Of a DNA stretch of 64,000 nt, positions 40,461 to 49,854 are shown piece after piece. How positions within the stretch are numbered: the first letter of the stretch is position 1; each line of letters starts with the position of its first letter. A program made the translations under genes and the position numbers. Origin of the DNA: Wolbachia endosymbiont of Aedes albopictus (lineage in GTDB: Bacteria > Pseudomonadota > Alphaproteobacteria > Rickettsiales > Anaplasmataceae); assembly GCF_024804185.1 (NCBI RefSeq), contig NZ_CP101657.1, positions 434,001-498,000 on the forward strand, written 5' to 3'. The notes below the pieces were generated by a model. That model saw only the letters and a list, made by a program, of their open reading frames with translations, was not told the origin of the DNA and made no database searches.

Positions 40461-42305
40461 ATGCAAGCATTACTTAAAAATAAGCTCCGCTCACTGTGTT
40501 TTATAGTACCATTATTTACGTTTTATATAATAATTATTTTTCGCATATTCTCTTTAACATTTGATCAACCTACTACTTCAGAAAATTTTAGAAAAGATAA
40601 TACAGTACATAAACAACCTGATATTTTAGATAGAAATGGAGTGGTAATAGCAACAAATGTGCCCACAACATCACTATATACAGATGCAACCAAAGTAAAG
40701 AATCCGGAAAGTATAGCAGCACAACTGTGTTCTATTTTGAATGATCTTGAATACGAGAATTCATATAGAGTACTTACTTCAAAAAAGAAATTTGCTTGGG
40801 TAAAGCGGCACTTAACTCCAAAAGAACTGTTAGCAATAAAAAATGCCGGCGTGCCAGGAATAAACTTCTATAACGATGTAAAACGTATATATCCTCACAG
40901 TAATTTATTTTCACACGTGCTTGGTTACACTGACATAGATGGCAACGGTATTGCAGGAGTTGAGGCATATATAAGTAAAAACAAACAACATTCTGTTATC
41001 CAAGTACCTGATATACAGTTGTATGAATGTTGCAACTTGAAAGCAATTCCTGCACAGCAATTCCCCACACAACAGATGGTGTCATCCCAGTGCGTGACAC
41101 TGGGATCCAGATATAAAAATACTGACAAATTACGTGATGAACAACGGATTCCAGAAACATATGTCAAAAACAATGTTTGTGATGAAATTGCGCATAAAAC
41201 TGGATTCCAGTGTCAGTGCACTGGAATGACACCAGACCAAGCTTCTGAACAATCTTCTGTCATCCGACAGGGATGGTCACGCTCTGCTGATCAATATGTT
41301 CAACTATCCTTAGATACACGAGTGCAAAGCATAGTGCATGAAGAGCTAACTAAAGCTGTAAGCAGATATCAGGCACTCGGCGGAGTAGGAATTGTTTTAA
41401 ATGTAAGAAATAGTGAAGTCATTTCAATGGTCAGTCTACCTGATTTTAACCCCAACCTACAGAATAAGGCAGAAGATGTACAAAAGTTTAATCGCGCCAG
41501 TCTTGGGGTATATGAAATGGGGTCGGTATTAAAATACTTTACAATAGCCGCAGCCCTTGATGCAAACGTTACAAAAACTAGCGATTTATATGACGTATCA
41601 ACACCAATCACCATTGGAAAGTATAAAATTCAGGACTTTCACAAATCTAAAACTCCAAAAATTACTGTGCAAGATATATTTGTAAAATCATCCAACATTG
41701 GTGCAGCAAAAATTGCAGTCAAATTAGGTATTGAAAAACAAGTAGAATACTTTAAAGCTATGAAGCTATTTTCTCCTTTGAAAATAGAAATACCAGAAAA
41801 GTCCACACCGATAATCCCGGATAAATGGAGTGAAAACACTTTAATAACAGCATCTTATGGTTATGGTATAGCTGTAACTCCTATACATCTTGCACAAACT
41901 GCAGCAGCATTAATCAACAATGGAATATTTCATAACGCAACCTTGATATTGAATAAAAGAAGCATAGGAGAGCAAATTATCTCAAGAAAAACCTCCAGGG
42001 AAATGAGAAAATTATTACGCGCAGCAGTAACAGATGGCACTGGCAGAAAAGCAAAAATAAAGGCATATTCAATAGGGGGAAAGACTGGATCGGCGGAAAA
42101 AGTTGTAGACGGTAAATATAGCAAAGATGCAAACATAGCGTCATTTATAGGAGTGCTAACTATGCTTGACCCAAGGTATATAGTGCTAATTGCTATTGAT
42201 GAACCTCAAGGGATACACCACACCGGGGGAATAATTGCTGCGCCTATAGTAAAAAACATTATAAATAGAATAGCACCTATACTAAATGTTACACCTGAGA
42301 TGTAA
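40461..42305 (+). CDS. ftsI: Penicillin-binding protein, FtsI/PBP3 type
   Basis: This is the class B transpeptidase for septal peptidoglycan crosslinking. The protein has about 614 residues: an N-terminal membrane segment ([21 protein letters not shown]), the pedestal domain ([33 protein letters not shown]), and the transpeptidase domain with SxxK (GSVLKYFT), SxN (KSSNIGAAK) and KTGSAEK. All three active-site motifs are present. Palindromic repeats are translated in frame between the pedestal and catalytic domains (41080-41240), making it longer than usual. A TTG start at 40443 is also possible. Confidence 0.93.
   Translation: MQALLKNKLRSLCFIVPLFTFYIIIIFRIFSLTFDQPTTSENFRKDNTVHKQPDILDRNGVVIATNVPTTSLYTDATKVKNPESIAAQLCSILNDLEYENSYRVLTSKKKFAWVKRHLTPKELLAIKNAGVPGINFYNDVKRIYPHSNLFSHVLGYTDIDGNGIAGVEAYISKNKQHSVIQVPDIQLYECCNLKAIPAQQFPTQQMVSSQCVTLGSRYKNTDKLRDEQRIPETYVKNNVCDEIAHKTGFQCQCTGMTPDQASEQSSVIRQGWSRSADQYVQLSLDTRVQSIVHEELTKAVSRYQALGGVGIVLNVRNSEVISMVSLPDFNPNLQNKAEDVQKFNRASLGVYEMGSVLKYFTIAAALDANVTKTSDLYDVSTPITIGKYKIQDFHKSKTPKITVQDIFVKSSNIGAAKIAVKLGIEKQVEYFKAMKLFSPLKIEIPEKSTPIIPDKWSENTLITASYGYGIAVTPIHLAQTAAALINNGIFHNATLILNKRSIGEQIISRKTSREMRKLLRAAVTDGTGRKAKIKAYSIGGKTGSAEKVVDGKYSKDANIASFIGVLTMLDPRYIVLIAIDEPQGIHHTGGIIAAPIVKNIINRIAPILNVTPEM
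41080..41240. repeat. Palindromic elements inside ftsI
   Basis: A first-family palindrome CCCAGTGCGTGACACTGGG (about 41087-41106) and a second one around TTCCAGTGTCAGTGCACTGGAA (about 41204-41225) are translated in frame, giving [12 protein letters not shown] and [14 protein letters not shown]. They flank a 100-base filler that matches no conserved part of the family. Confidence 0.85.
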
Positions 42306-42307
42306 AA

Positions 42308-42616
42308 TTATGATTGCTTTACTATAACTTCAAATCTATCATTACCAAAATCCTTATTAATATACCAAGAACCATCATCTTTAGTTACAAATTCAAGACC
42401 TTTAAGGTCTCTTTTTATTGTCTTTCCATTTTGACCATCAATAGCGATATTAATATCGTATGTAATAACGTCTAGATTTATCATAGCTTCTTTCCCGCTG
42501 CATGAATTTAGACTGAACTTGCCTAACATGACATCATTAAAACTTACTTCCCCTGTATAGACATCACACTGACCGTCCATACAACACGTAGTTTCAATAT
42601 AGAAAAGGTCTGACAT
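42308..42616 (-). CDS. Hypothetical protein, about 102 aa
   Basis: The protein starts at the ATG at 42616 with AAGGTG upstream and reads MSDLFYIETTCCMDGQCDVY. It has three Cys near the N-terminus and another in LNSCSGKEA, and looks mainly beta-strand (alternating hydrophobic residues, DDGSWYINKDFGNDRFEVIV). There is no signal peptide. It is convergent with ftsI. I recognise no family; the clear ribosome site supports a real gene. Confidence 0.6.
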   Translation of the reverse strand: MSDLFYIETTCCMDGQCDVYTGEVSFNDVMLGKFSLNSCSGKEAMINLDVITYDINIAIDGQNGKTIKRDLKGLEFVTKDDGSWYINKDFGNDRFEVIVKQS

Positions 42617-42778
42617 ATAAAACACCTTGCGTTTATAAAAAAAGAGCTAAATATATATAGCTAGTGCAGTCCTACGCCACGCCGCTATAGTTGTAAACCT
42701 AGAGCACTTTAGCTATAATACAGCTAGGAATGTAAAATTCAACAGTTAATTGTGTAATGAAGTCTAAATTACTACATC

Positions 42779-43486
42779 TTAGAGGAATGGCTGTTTAGTT
42801 TTTTTGTTAATCTTTTTTACCATGCTGTCAATCATATGCTTTATCCCTTGATATACAGAGTATATACTTTCGTCGCTACGCATATAAGCAGAACAGGAAA
42901 ATACATTATGTTCTTCGTCTTCTATTGATAACCCTGTATCACACTTTATGTGTTCACCACCAAGCTTCTCTATCAACTGTTCTCTGTCATCTCCTATAGT
43001 TACCTTAACCTTACTTTCTTCTTTACCTATCTTGCTACTTAAAATTGAAACAATGATGGCTGGAGATATGCATATTGCTCCAATTGGCTTTTTTGTAACA
43101 AAAAATTCTGAAACTAATCTTTCAAATTCAGGCATTACTGTCACCATGTCTTTATTTTCAGCTAAGTCAGATAAATTTTTGGCAACCCCGTATCCACCAG
43201 GTACAACTAGCATGTCAAAATTTTCAGCTTTGGCTCCTTTTAAGTCATATATTTCGCCTCTTGCGATTCTTGCTGCTTCTACAAGTACATTCCTTTTTTC
43301 TTTCACTGCCTCCTTTGTTTTATGATTCATAACTTGTGTGATATTGATGTCAGGTGCAAAGCATTTAACATCCACATCCTGCTGATCAAGCACAAGCAGA
43401 CTTAAAACCGCTTCTCTTACCTCTGCACCGTCAAGGTGACCACACCCTGATAAAACCACAGCAGCTTTTAATTTTTTTTCACCCAT
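42779..43486 (-). CDS. elbB: DJ-1/PfpI-family protein ElbB
   Basis: ElbB belongs to the class I glutamine amidotransferase-like DJ-1 group; E. coli ElbB has been linked to early isoprenoid metabolism and shows glyoxalase activity. The 235-residue protein has VVLSGCGHLDGAEVREAVLS, VLVEAARIARGEIYDL, LVVPGGYGVAKNLSD and the nucleophile-elbow region KPIGAICISPA with its Cys. The ATG at 43486 has AAGGT upstream; the frame runs six codons further. Function in Wolbachia is inferred from similarity. Confidence 0.9.
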   Translation of the reverse strand: MGEKKLKAAVVLSGCGHLDGAEVREAVLSLLVLDQQDVDVKCFAPDINITQVMNHKTKEAVKEKRNVLVEAARIARGEIYDLKGAKAENFDMLVVPGGYGVAKNLSDLAENKDMVTVMPEFERLVSEFFVTKKPIGAICISPAIIVSILSSKIGKEESKVKVTIGDDREQLIEKLGGEHIKCDTGLSIEDEEHNVFSCSAYMRSDESIYSVYQGIKHMIDSMVKKINKKTKQPFL

Positions 43487-43623
43487 AAAGTACCTTAATT
43501 TCATGTAATCTAGATATTTTAATACAAATTCTATATTTGGAAAGAGGTTATTATATTAATTATCTCATACTTATTATAATATAATTAATAATTAGTATAT
43601 ATAATTAGGCATATTGATAGTTG

Positions 43624-44640
43624 ATGAAGTTGAATATGGCACCTACAAACAGTACGTTTTTTGACACTGACTACCCAGAACTAAGAAAAGCTATTTCAGA
43701 TATAATAGAAAGCATTGCACAGTTCCCACAGGAAGAAAAAGGGAAGTTGTTTGAAGCCCTATCAGAACAAGTTAAAGGGATGAACCTCAAAGATTTAGGT
43801 TTAGCAATTAATGACCAAGGCTTGCAAAAGGAGGTAAATAAAGAATTATTTATAAAACTCATTGAAGAAGCACTTAAAGGGTTAACTTTTGAAAATGTTG
43901 ACTCAAAAATAATAGAAGAGGCGTTAAAATCTGTTAATCAGCAAGCAATAAGTAATGTTATAAATAATAATAAAGGTCCACTGGACAATCTAGTCAATTA
44001 TTTTAAATCAGCATCTGCAAATAAAAAAATTGGAATAGCTTCTACCGGAATAGTATTGGGAGTAGCATTTTCTCCGCTTATTGTCCTTGCTACATTAATA
44101 GCGCTTGTAGCTATTGGAGCGCGTTATGTAGGAATAGGTATAGGAAAGGCAGGGAAAAAAATAAAAGAAGGAGCGATTGAAGTAGGAAAAGCAGTGAAAA
44201 GTTCATATAAGGATTTAATAGATAAATTACCTGAGGTTCAAAGAAGAGAAAATAATTTTGAAAAGTTAATAAGTAATTTAATGGAAAAGAATCTTGAAGC
44301 TGATGAAGGAGAAAGAACAATGCTTAGTAATGAAATAAAAATAATAAAAATGCTTCAGAATCAAGAGCAACTAGCAGCAATAAGACAGTTAATAAGGGAA
44401 GATAAGGCTGGTCTTTTGAACAATCTTATGAGCAAGGGTACTAGTACTCATGAGGAAGACATGGAGAAATTTGTAGATTTTATGAGCGAATTTCAACCTG
44501 CAATTATGGCAATTGGTAGTGACATAAAAGAGGTAGAACAAAAAGTTAATGAGAAAGCTCAGGAAATAAAGCCAGATTCTCAATTAGGTAGTTCAAATGC
44601 TGAACGAGTGAGTGAAGAAGGAATCATAGGACCGGGTTGA
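43624..44640 (+). CDS. Hypothetical protein with central hydrophobic segment
   Basis: This is a 338-residue protein of unknown family. It is helical at the N-terminus (acidic, with two similar helices near 60-100), has a long hydrophobic stretch at about 137-168 (GIASTGIVLGVAFSPLIVLA then TLIALVAIGARYVGIGIG), and then a charged helical C-terminal half. A single hairpin or two closely spaced membrane helices are likely. The start may be the ATG at 43624 or 43636; a TTG lies at 43621. A membrane-inserting or host-targeted protein is possible, but nothing proves it. Confidence 0.7.
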   Translation: MKLNMAPTNSTFFDTDYPELRKAISDIIESIAQFPQEEKGKLFEALSEQVKGMNLKDLGLAINDQGLQKEVNKELFIKLIEEALKGLTFENVDSKIIEEALKSVNQQAISNVINNNKGPLDNLVNYFKSASANKKIGIASTGIVLGVAFSPLIVLATLIALVAIGARYVGIGIGKAGKKIKEGAIEVGKAVKSSYKDLIDKLPEVQRRENNFEKLISNLMEKNLEADEGERTMLSNEIKIIKMLQNQEQLAAIRQLIREDKAGLLNNLMSKGTSTHEEDMEKFVDFMSEFQPAIMAIGSDIKEVEQKVNEKAQEIKPDSQLGSSNAERVSEEGIIGPG

Positions 44641-44693
44641 TGCATTTGAGGAGCATTTTGATGCAAAAATTACTATCAGAAAGTGGGGTTACG

Positions 44694-45245
44694 CTACTCC
44701 CTTTTATCCACTTTTTTGAGCAATCCACCTCCACATCTAACACACATCTCAGTGATTATAATATCCAATTTTTGATCATGTTGTTCTACAGGTAAATCTT
44801 TACAATATTGTTTCTCATAGGCTACACCTATAAATATTTTTCCAAGCGGCCGTAATTTTTTTATCATTGTATCATACCAACCACCGCCAAAACCTAATCT
44901 ATTAAAATGATCATCAAAAGCAACAACAGGAGTAATGATTGTGTCGGGAATTACGTCTTCATCTGTTTTGTTCCATTTCTCAAATTTTAGTAACTGATTT
45001 TTATCAGGAACCGCTATTTTATAACCTAAATCGAATAAGCTATACATCAAAGGCACAACATTTATTTCCCCATCCATTGGAATGTAAGCCGCAATTGTTT
45101 TGCCTTTAACGTAACTTAAGTTCTGATTAAAGAGATTAATAAGGGAACTTGCCGCATAACTGGAATAACTTTCATCAATATCTTTTCTTATAGCTCTATA
45201 TTGCTCTCTTATTTCCTTTTTGTGCTGTTTAATATCTTTGAACAT
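44694..45245 (-). CDS. 5-formyltetrahydrofolate cyclo-ligase
   Basis: The enzyme makes 5,10-methenyl-THF from 5-formyl-THF and ATP. The 183-residue protein has the basic N-terminal helix with REQYRAIRKDID, AAYIPMDGEIN, PVVAFDDHFNRLGFGGGWYD (the family's glycine-rich substrate loop, about 122-141) and IGVAYEKQYC. It is complete. The upstream gene on the same strand overlaps its start by 17 bases, so they form an operon. Confidence 0.9.
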   Translation of the reverse strand: MFKDIKQHKKEIREQYRAIRKDIDESYSSYAASSLINLFNQNLSYVKGKTIAAYIPMDGEINVVPLMYSLFDLGYKIAVPDKNQLLKFEKWNKTDEDVIPDTIITPVVAFDDHFNRLGFGGGWYDTMIKKLRPLGKIFIGVAYEKQYCKDLPVEQHDQKLDIIITEMCVRCGGGLLKKVDKRE

Positions 45246-45849
45246 GATCTATCCATTTTGCAGTAAGTTTTTCTTGTAAACTATTTTGCTTCAAGCGCTC
45301 ACTTAAAAAATCAAAGTCAATAAATTCCATATCCTGGTCTTGATTACTGCAACTATAAACAAAACTCTTTTCTCCTGTTTTTGCATTTATATGTTGCTGC
45401 ACACACTGAGCGCAGATTTCTTTCATCATACACTGCATAGGAGAATTAACTGATGATATTGCTATGTGGCCTGATCTCAGATATGGCTTTAAAATTGTTT
45501 TTCTAGCTTCATTCACAGCTTTCATCATTTTATCAGAACCAATAGTGATAATTTTATCTATAGTGTTTAAATTAATACCTAATCTTCCTTGTTGATAAGA
45601 GACTATTGCATCAACTATATTACCATGAAAGGATTTATCTTGATCTCTGCTTGTTTCTATCAATCCTTCTTCACATGCCCAAACTACTGCATTTGATGCA
45701 CGCTCTATCAGTGCTCGTTTAAATACATCACTTAATTTCTTATAGCCAGCAAAGTACAAAACCTTATTATTATTTTCAAGACACGCCTTCCCTATCGAAA
45801 ATAATACTGCATTTCCAACTCCACCACCAATTAGCATTATATTCTTCAT
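45229..45849 (-). CDS. PyrK/GltD-like ferredoxin-reductase C-terminal domain protein
   Basis: The 206-residue protein begins MKNIMLIGGGVGNAVLFSIG, a nucleotide-binding loop, and continues like the NAD-binding half of dihydroorotate dehydrogenase electron-transfer or NADPH-ferredoxin reductase subunits. The segment PMQCMMKEICAQCVQQH followed by YSCSNQDQDM carries four Cys in the pattern of the family's iron-sulfur site. In many alphaproteobacteria this module is the C-terminus of a far larger glutamate-synthase-like protein; here only this part exists. Electron partner is unknown. It overlaps the cyclo-ligase gene. Confidence 0.7.
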   Translation of the reverse strand: MKNIMLIGGGVGNAVLFSIGKACLENNNKVLYFAGYKKLSDVFKRALIERASNAVVWACEEGLIETSRDQDKSFHGNIVDAIVSYQQGRLGINLNTIDKIITIGSDKMMKAVNEARKTILKPYLRSGHIAISSVNSPMQCMMKEICAQCVQQHINAKTGEKSFVYSCSNQDQDMEFIDFDFLSERLKQNSLQEKLTAKWIDHVQRY

Positions 45850-45944
45850 GTGCTATTTTAACTATATTTGTTCAAATTTTTTGAAATTTTATAGAACAAA
45901 GTAATTTTCGTACACAAAGACAGAAACAAGGACACTCTCTGACT

Positions 45945-47090
45945 TCAACTATACCGATAACTGACAGCTACATTTTTACGCATATCATCTAATAACAAGT
46001 TGCTTTGTATCATAATCTTTTGTTGGTACGTCTGCTGTTTAATTGCTTCTATATCCGCTACATTACTCTTGATATCACACAACATCATCAACTTTGCAGT
46101 GCCATTTTCTCTCAATTCTAATATTTCATTCACACTTGTTTTACTAAATAAAATCTGTAAATCAGGATTTAAATCTCGCATTTTTATTTCAAACTCTTTT
46201 GCATTTGGCAACCTAAAATCATCTGCTAATTTGTCAAAATTTAAACAATTGACCTTTTGCTCTTTAAAATTAGAGAATAAACTTTCTGAACCCTCAACCA
46301 CAATCTGTTTTAATTTTAAAGTGCTTTCCAGCAGTGCATAATTAAGTTGTACCTTGTCTATGACTTTTATAATAGAGTAACCTTCACTGAAACTGAATGG
46401 ACCTGCTATATCGCCGGTTTCTAGTCTTTCTAAAACGCTCTTAAGTTTATCTTTGAGCTGACTTAAATTAACTGTTGCTTTACGCATCTTTATTGGAGAT
46501 TCTGGGTTATTACTATTACGTAATTTTTTTACTAGATCTTCAGCTATACCATAAATGTCCTTGTCTTTTTGATCAGGAATTATAAACTCTTGGAACGTGG
46601 TAAGATAATCCGGCTTTTCTATTTGCCTTTTTACATCATCTACTTCTTTATCGCTTATATTAATAAATGGCACAATTCTTACTTCAATAATTTTGCTCCA
46701 TAGTAACTGACATTTTATTTGTTTTCTTAAAATACTAGGATCTATATTATGCTTTTTTATGTATTGATCAACTTCATTAGCCTTAAGCTTAAAACTTTGG
46801 GTTAAAAATAATATGATAGCATTATCTAACTCCTCATTGCTCAATTTTATACTCAGCCTCTGCGCTTCATTGATAATGATAATTTCGTCTATTAGCTCCC
46901 TAAGAATTTGAGGTTTTGCTTCTTTTTGATTAACACTTTGAGTGCCAAACAATGAATTTATAAAGTTGATGCGTTTTTCGATATCTAAATTTGAAATTGG
47001 CTCACCATTTACATCTGCAACAATTTCAATCTCGGTTGCAAGCAACCTAAGTGGCAACACTATCAACAGTAAAATTAGTATTTTATGCAT
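45945..47090 (-). CDS. surA: SurA-like periplasmic chaperone/prolyl isomerase
   Basis: SurA assists folding of outer-membrane proteins. The protein starts at the ATG at 47090 with a signal peptide (MHKILILLLIVLPLRLLATE), then the SurA N-terminal domain (VNGEPISNLDIEKRINFIN, LRELIDEIIIINEAQRLS). The later parvulin-type domain is divergent (SPIKMRKATVNLSQLKDKLK, IAGPFSFSEGYSIIKVIDKV), so isomerase activity is uncertain. The frame extends to 47198. The upstream 90 bases hold no other gene. Confidence 0.82.
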   Translation of the reverse strand: MHKILILLLIVLPLRLLATEIEIVADVNGEPISNLDIEKRINFINSLFGTQSVNQKEAKPQILRELIDEIIIINEAQRLSIKLSNEELDNAIILFLTQSFKLKANEVDQYIKKHNIDPSILRKQIKCQLLWSKIIEVRIVPFINISDKEVDDVKRQIEKPDYLTTFQEFIIPDQKDKDIYGIAEDLVKKLRNSNNPESPIKMRKATVNLSQLKDKLKSVLERLETGDIAGPFSFSEGYSIIKVIDKVQLNYALLESTLKLKQIVVEGSESLFSNFKEQKVNCLNFDKLADDFRLPNAKEFEIKMRDLNPDLQILFSKTSVNEILELRENGTAKLMMLCDIKSNVADIEAIKQQTYQQKIMIQSNLLLDDMRKNVAVSYRYS

Positions 47091-47249
47091 ATAAGTAAGG
47101 TTAACAACCAATTCTATAATAAATACTGAGTCAACGCTAGCCAACTTTTCAATAGCTAAAGACGGAAATAAAAAAACCATTGCAATAAGATCAGGCAAAC
47201 AGGCTAAAACATGCCAATATAGCGAATTCAGACCGTGCTAAACAGTATA

Positions 47250-47340
47250 CGGAAGGAGAGGGATTCGAACCCTCGATACGACTTTTGGGTCGTATAACGG
47301 TTTAGCAAACCGCCGCCTTCAGCCGCTCGGCCACCCTTCC
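47250..47340 (-). tRNA. tRNA-Ser (anticodon GCU)
   Basis: On the minus strand the sequence begins GGAAGGGTGGCCGAGCGG and ends GGTTCGAATCCCTCTCCTTCC plus discriminator G. The acceptor stem pairs over 7 bp with one G-U, the anticodon stem-loop is GGTTTGCTAAACC (anticodon GCT), and a long variable arm (TATACGAC.../GTCGTAT) marks a class II tRNA. Length is 91 bases. It decodes AGC and AGU. No CCA is encoded. Confidence 0.97.
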
Positions 47341-47494
47341 AAATTTAGAACCTAAAGATTATATAATACCAAGACCTCTACCGCCTGTCTAATGCTTTTA
47401 ATTGCAACATTTTTCCGAACAACTGTAATTTTTAGATCTGTGGTACAAAAATCTATAGCTAACCCAAGAAAGGTCTCCCTACATCATACCGCGA

Positions 47495-47860
47495 TTCATT
47501 CCATAGCTGTACGAACGTTGTCTAGCAGGAGGCCAGCGCCCCTATGATGTCATCCCAGTGCTCCTTTTTTGTCATCCCAGTGCGTGACACTGGGATCTAG
47601 CCTTTATTATTTGGTTGAAATTAAGTCTTCTGGATCCCAGTGTCAGCTACTTTCATGACATCATCATAAAGTAAAATGAGATCCCAGTGTCAAGCACTGG
47701 GATGACAGAAGAAGGAGGCGCTGCCGTCTTGGATGAAAAAGCTGGATTCCAGACTGGAATGACACCATTTGCTGTGCAGTTTACCTTCAAGAATGAATAT
47801 TCGTACAGTTGTGCGCGGTATCTCAGCCGCTAACAAGTAGCGGAATGACGAATTTGTTGT
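47495..47860. repeat. Palindromic repeat cluster
   Basis: First-family palindromes (CCCAGTGCGTGACACTGGG at 47577-47595 and variants to 47770) are flanked by second-family pieces (near 47490 and 47815-47850). This explains most of the 570-base gap between the tRNA and ppa. The remaining 47341-47490 shows nothing recognisable. Confidence 0.8.
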
Positions 47861-47911
47861 TTTTCAAATTGTAGGCAAACCTAAGCCACTTTAGCTATAA
47901 ATCAATAAAAA

Positions 47912-48418
47912 CTAACTTCTGCTTTTTTCAATGATTTTCTTTGCTTCTTCTATACCAACCCATTCTCCAACTGCTACCTCTTTTCCCTTTTCTAGATCTT
48001 TATAATGAGAAAAGAAATGAGCAATTTTATCTAATAGGTTTTTAGATAAGTCAGAATAGTCCTTTATATTGTCATAATAGCTATCAACACTGGAAATAGG
48101 CACAGCTAATATCTTTTCATCTTCTCCTTTTTCATCTTTAGTGAGTAATGCGCCTATTGGACGCACCGATATTAAAACACTAGATGCTAAGGGAAATTGA
48201 GTTAGCACCAAAACATCCACAGGATCACCATCACCTGCGCAGGTATTTGGTATAAACCCATAATTGCAAGGGTAAGTCATTGAGGTAGACAAAAATCTGT
48301 CAACTTGTAACAACCCAAGCTCTTTATTAAATTCATACTTTACAGGCTCAGCATTTGCACTTATTTCAATTACCACATTCACCGCATTTGGTCCCGCTGT
48401 TATTTTACTTGAATCCAT
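47912..48418 (-). CDS. ppa: Inorganic pyrophosphatase
   Basis: This enzyme hydrolyses PPi to phosphate, driving biosynthetic reactions and, here, PPDK in the PEP-forming direction. The 168-residue protein has VEISANAEPVKYEFNKELGL, YPCNYGFIPNT and the metal-binding DGDPVDVLVLT (about 67-77). It is complete and single-domain, as in most bacteria. It is transcribed alone. Confidence 0.96.
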   Translation of the reverse strand: MDSSKITAGPNAVNVVIEISANAEPVKYEFNKELGLLQVDRFLSTSMTYPCNYGFIPNTCAGDGDPVDVLVLTQFPLASSVLISVRPIGALLTKDEKGEDEKILAVPISSVDSYYDNIKDYSDLSKNLLDKIAHFFSHYKDLEKGKEVAVGEWVGIEEAKKIIEKSRS

Positions 48419-48478
48419 AAATTACCTTCTTAACTTAAGAATAAGCATTATACAATATATGCTTTTAAGTTGCTACAT

Positions 48479-49756
48479 TTATGTAGTTCTAGGCTTGTTT
48501 TGCATGAGCGGTTTTAAATTTTCATTCATCATCTCATTGACTGTTGAAAGCGGTGGTTCCTGTGGTGATTTCAATAACTGAAATAAAGCATACACTATTA
48601 CGATAGTAAGCACCGCAGCAATTACTAGATTAACAAAATTATCCTGTGGTAGGACACCTTTCATTGGATTAAATAATTTTTGCTCCATAAGGAAATAATC
48701 AGCAACATATAACCCAACAGATAATACAAACACACCTAAAATAAGTTTACAGACTGTATTTTTATGATTTTTCTTGCTGACAATGAAATTTGGCTCATAT
48801 TCATTCTCTTCTGGCAACACTGAGTAGTATATATTCTCAGGGCTTGTTACTAATTGCTCAAATTCATCGCTGTTTTGGTTTTTTAGCAGTTGCTTTAGGG
48901 TATTTTTTGCATTTATAGTATATAATCTGTATACATCCTTCAAGTTCTCTTCCCTCGAATCTATACTATCATGATAGATTTTATACTTAATTATTCCGTC
49001 TTCATTTGTTAGATTAATTTCTTTATGTAGTATACTGGATAAAAGCACTATATAATCGTTTATTAACAAATTCCTATCTAACTCTAGTACTTCTCTTTTT
49101 GTTATTTTGTCAGGTGACAAAGGTTTCTTATAACTACCTCCCAAAGGATATAATAGAGAAAATAATAAAGCCACATCTCTATCTACTTTTATATCTTGAT
49201 GAATAGAATAGTAACAATCGATAACAAATTTATTAAAATAAAACTCTTTATCAGATTTTTCATTTAACAGTTTTTTGATGTCAGTAAATACCTTATTTTC
49301 AAAATCTTCTACTGTTTCAAATACTGGGTTTCTCTTTGGATTTGCCAAAACGTTAAGAAGCTTTAATTTTTTTTGATCTTCTGTCAATTCTGCTCGATCT
49401 ATAACTTCCTCTAGCAGTTCTTTCAGCACCGTACGACTAGTAGACATTCTTTTATTTTCAATTGCAGCATATATTTTATCAATTACTTCTTGAGTATTTA
49501 GCTGAGTATTCTCTACAAGAGCTTCATAAGCTTGAATATAAATTAAAAATAGCCCTTGTAGGCTGAATTTTAAGTTAAAATATTTATCTAATGGTTCTTC
49601 TTCTTTTCTAATAAATGCAGGTAAATCAACATGATTTCTGCCATCCATGTTGCAATACAAACCAACATGTTGAAAGCTACCTAAAAAAATAAATAACGTC
49701 TCTAATAAATTATCCTTACCAACAATTTTTATCAGCTCTTCAACTTCTTTTACCAT
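48479..49756 (-). CDS. Unknown protein with two C-terminal membrane helices
   Basis: The protein has about 425 residues. The N-terminal 330 look soluble and helical (MVKEVEELIKIVGKDNLLET, EYEPNFIVSKKN), followed by two membrane segments, CKLILGVFVLSVGLYVADYF and FVNLVIAAVLTIVIVYALFQ, and a short Pro/Asn-rich tail. It is therefore probably tail-anchored in the inner membrane with its bulk in the cytoplasm. The frame also opens at an ATG at 49870 inside mnmA; the ATG at 49756 was preferred because ATAGG lies upstream and it avoids a long overlap. I know no family. Confidence 0.75.
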   Translation of the reverse strand: MVKEVEELIKIVGKDNLLETLFIFLGSFQHVGLYCNMDGRNHVDLPAFIRKEEEPLDKYFNLKFSLQGLFLIYIQAYEALVENTQLNTQEVIDKIYAAIENKRMSTSRTVLKELLEEVIDRAELTEDQKKLKLLNVLANPKRNPVFETVEDFENKVFTDIKKLLNEKSDKEFYFNKFVIDCYYSIHQDIKVDRDVALLFSLLYPLGGSYKKPLSPDKITKREVLELDRNLLINDYIVLLSSILHKEINLTNEDGIIKYKIYHDSIDSREENLKDVYRLYTINAKNTLKQLLKNQNSDEFEQLVTSPENIYYSVLPEENEYEPNFIVSKKNHKNTVCKLILGVFVLSVGLYVADYFLMEQKLFNPMKGVLPQDNFVNLVIAAVLTIVIVYALFQLLKSPQEPPLSTVNEMMNENLKPLMQNKPRTT

Positions 49757-49854
49757 TGCAAAACCTATAACGTCCTGCTTTATAGTATAAGTGATATGGG
49801 GTAAAATAGCAATAAATATTATTGTACGTTTACACTCTGCATTAAAGCCTTTAG

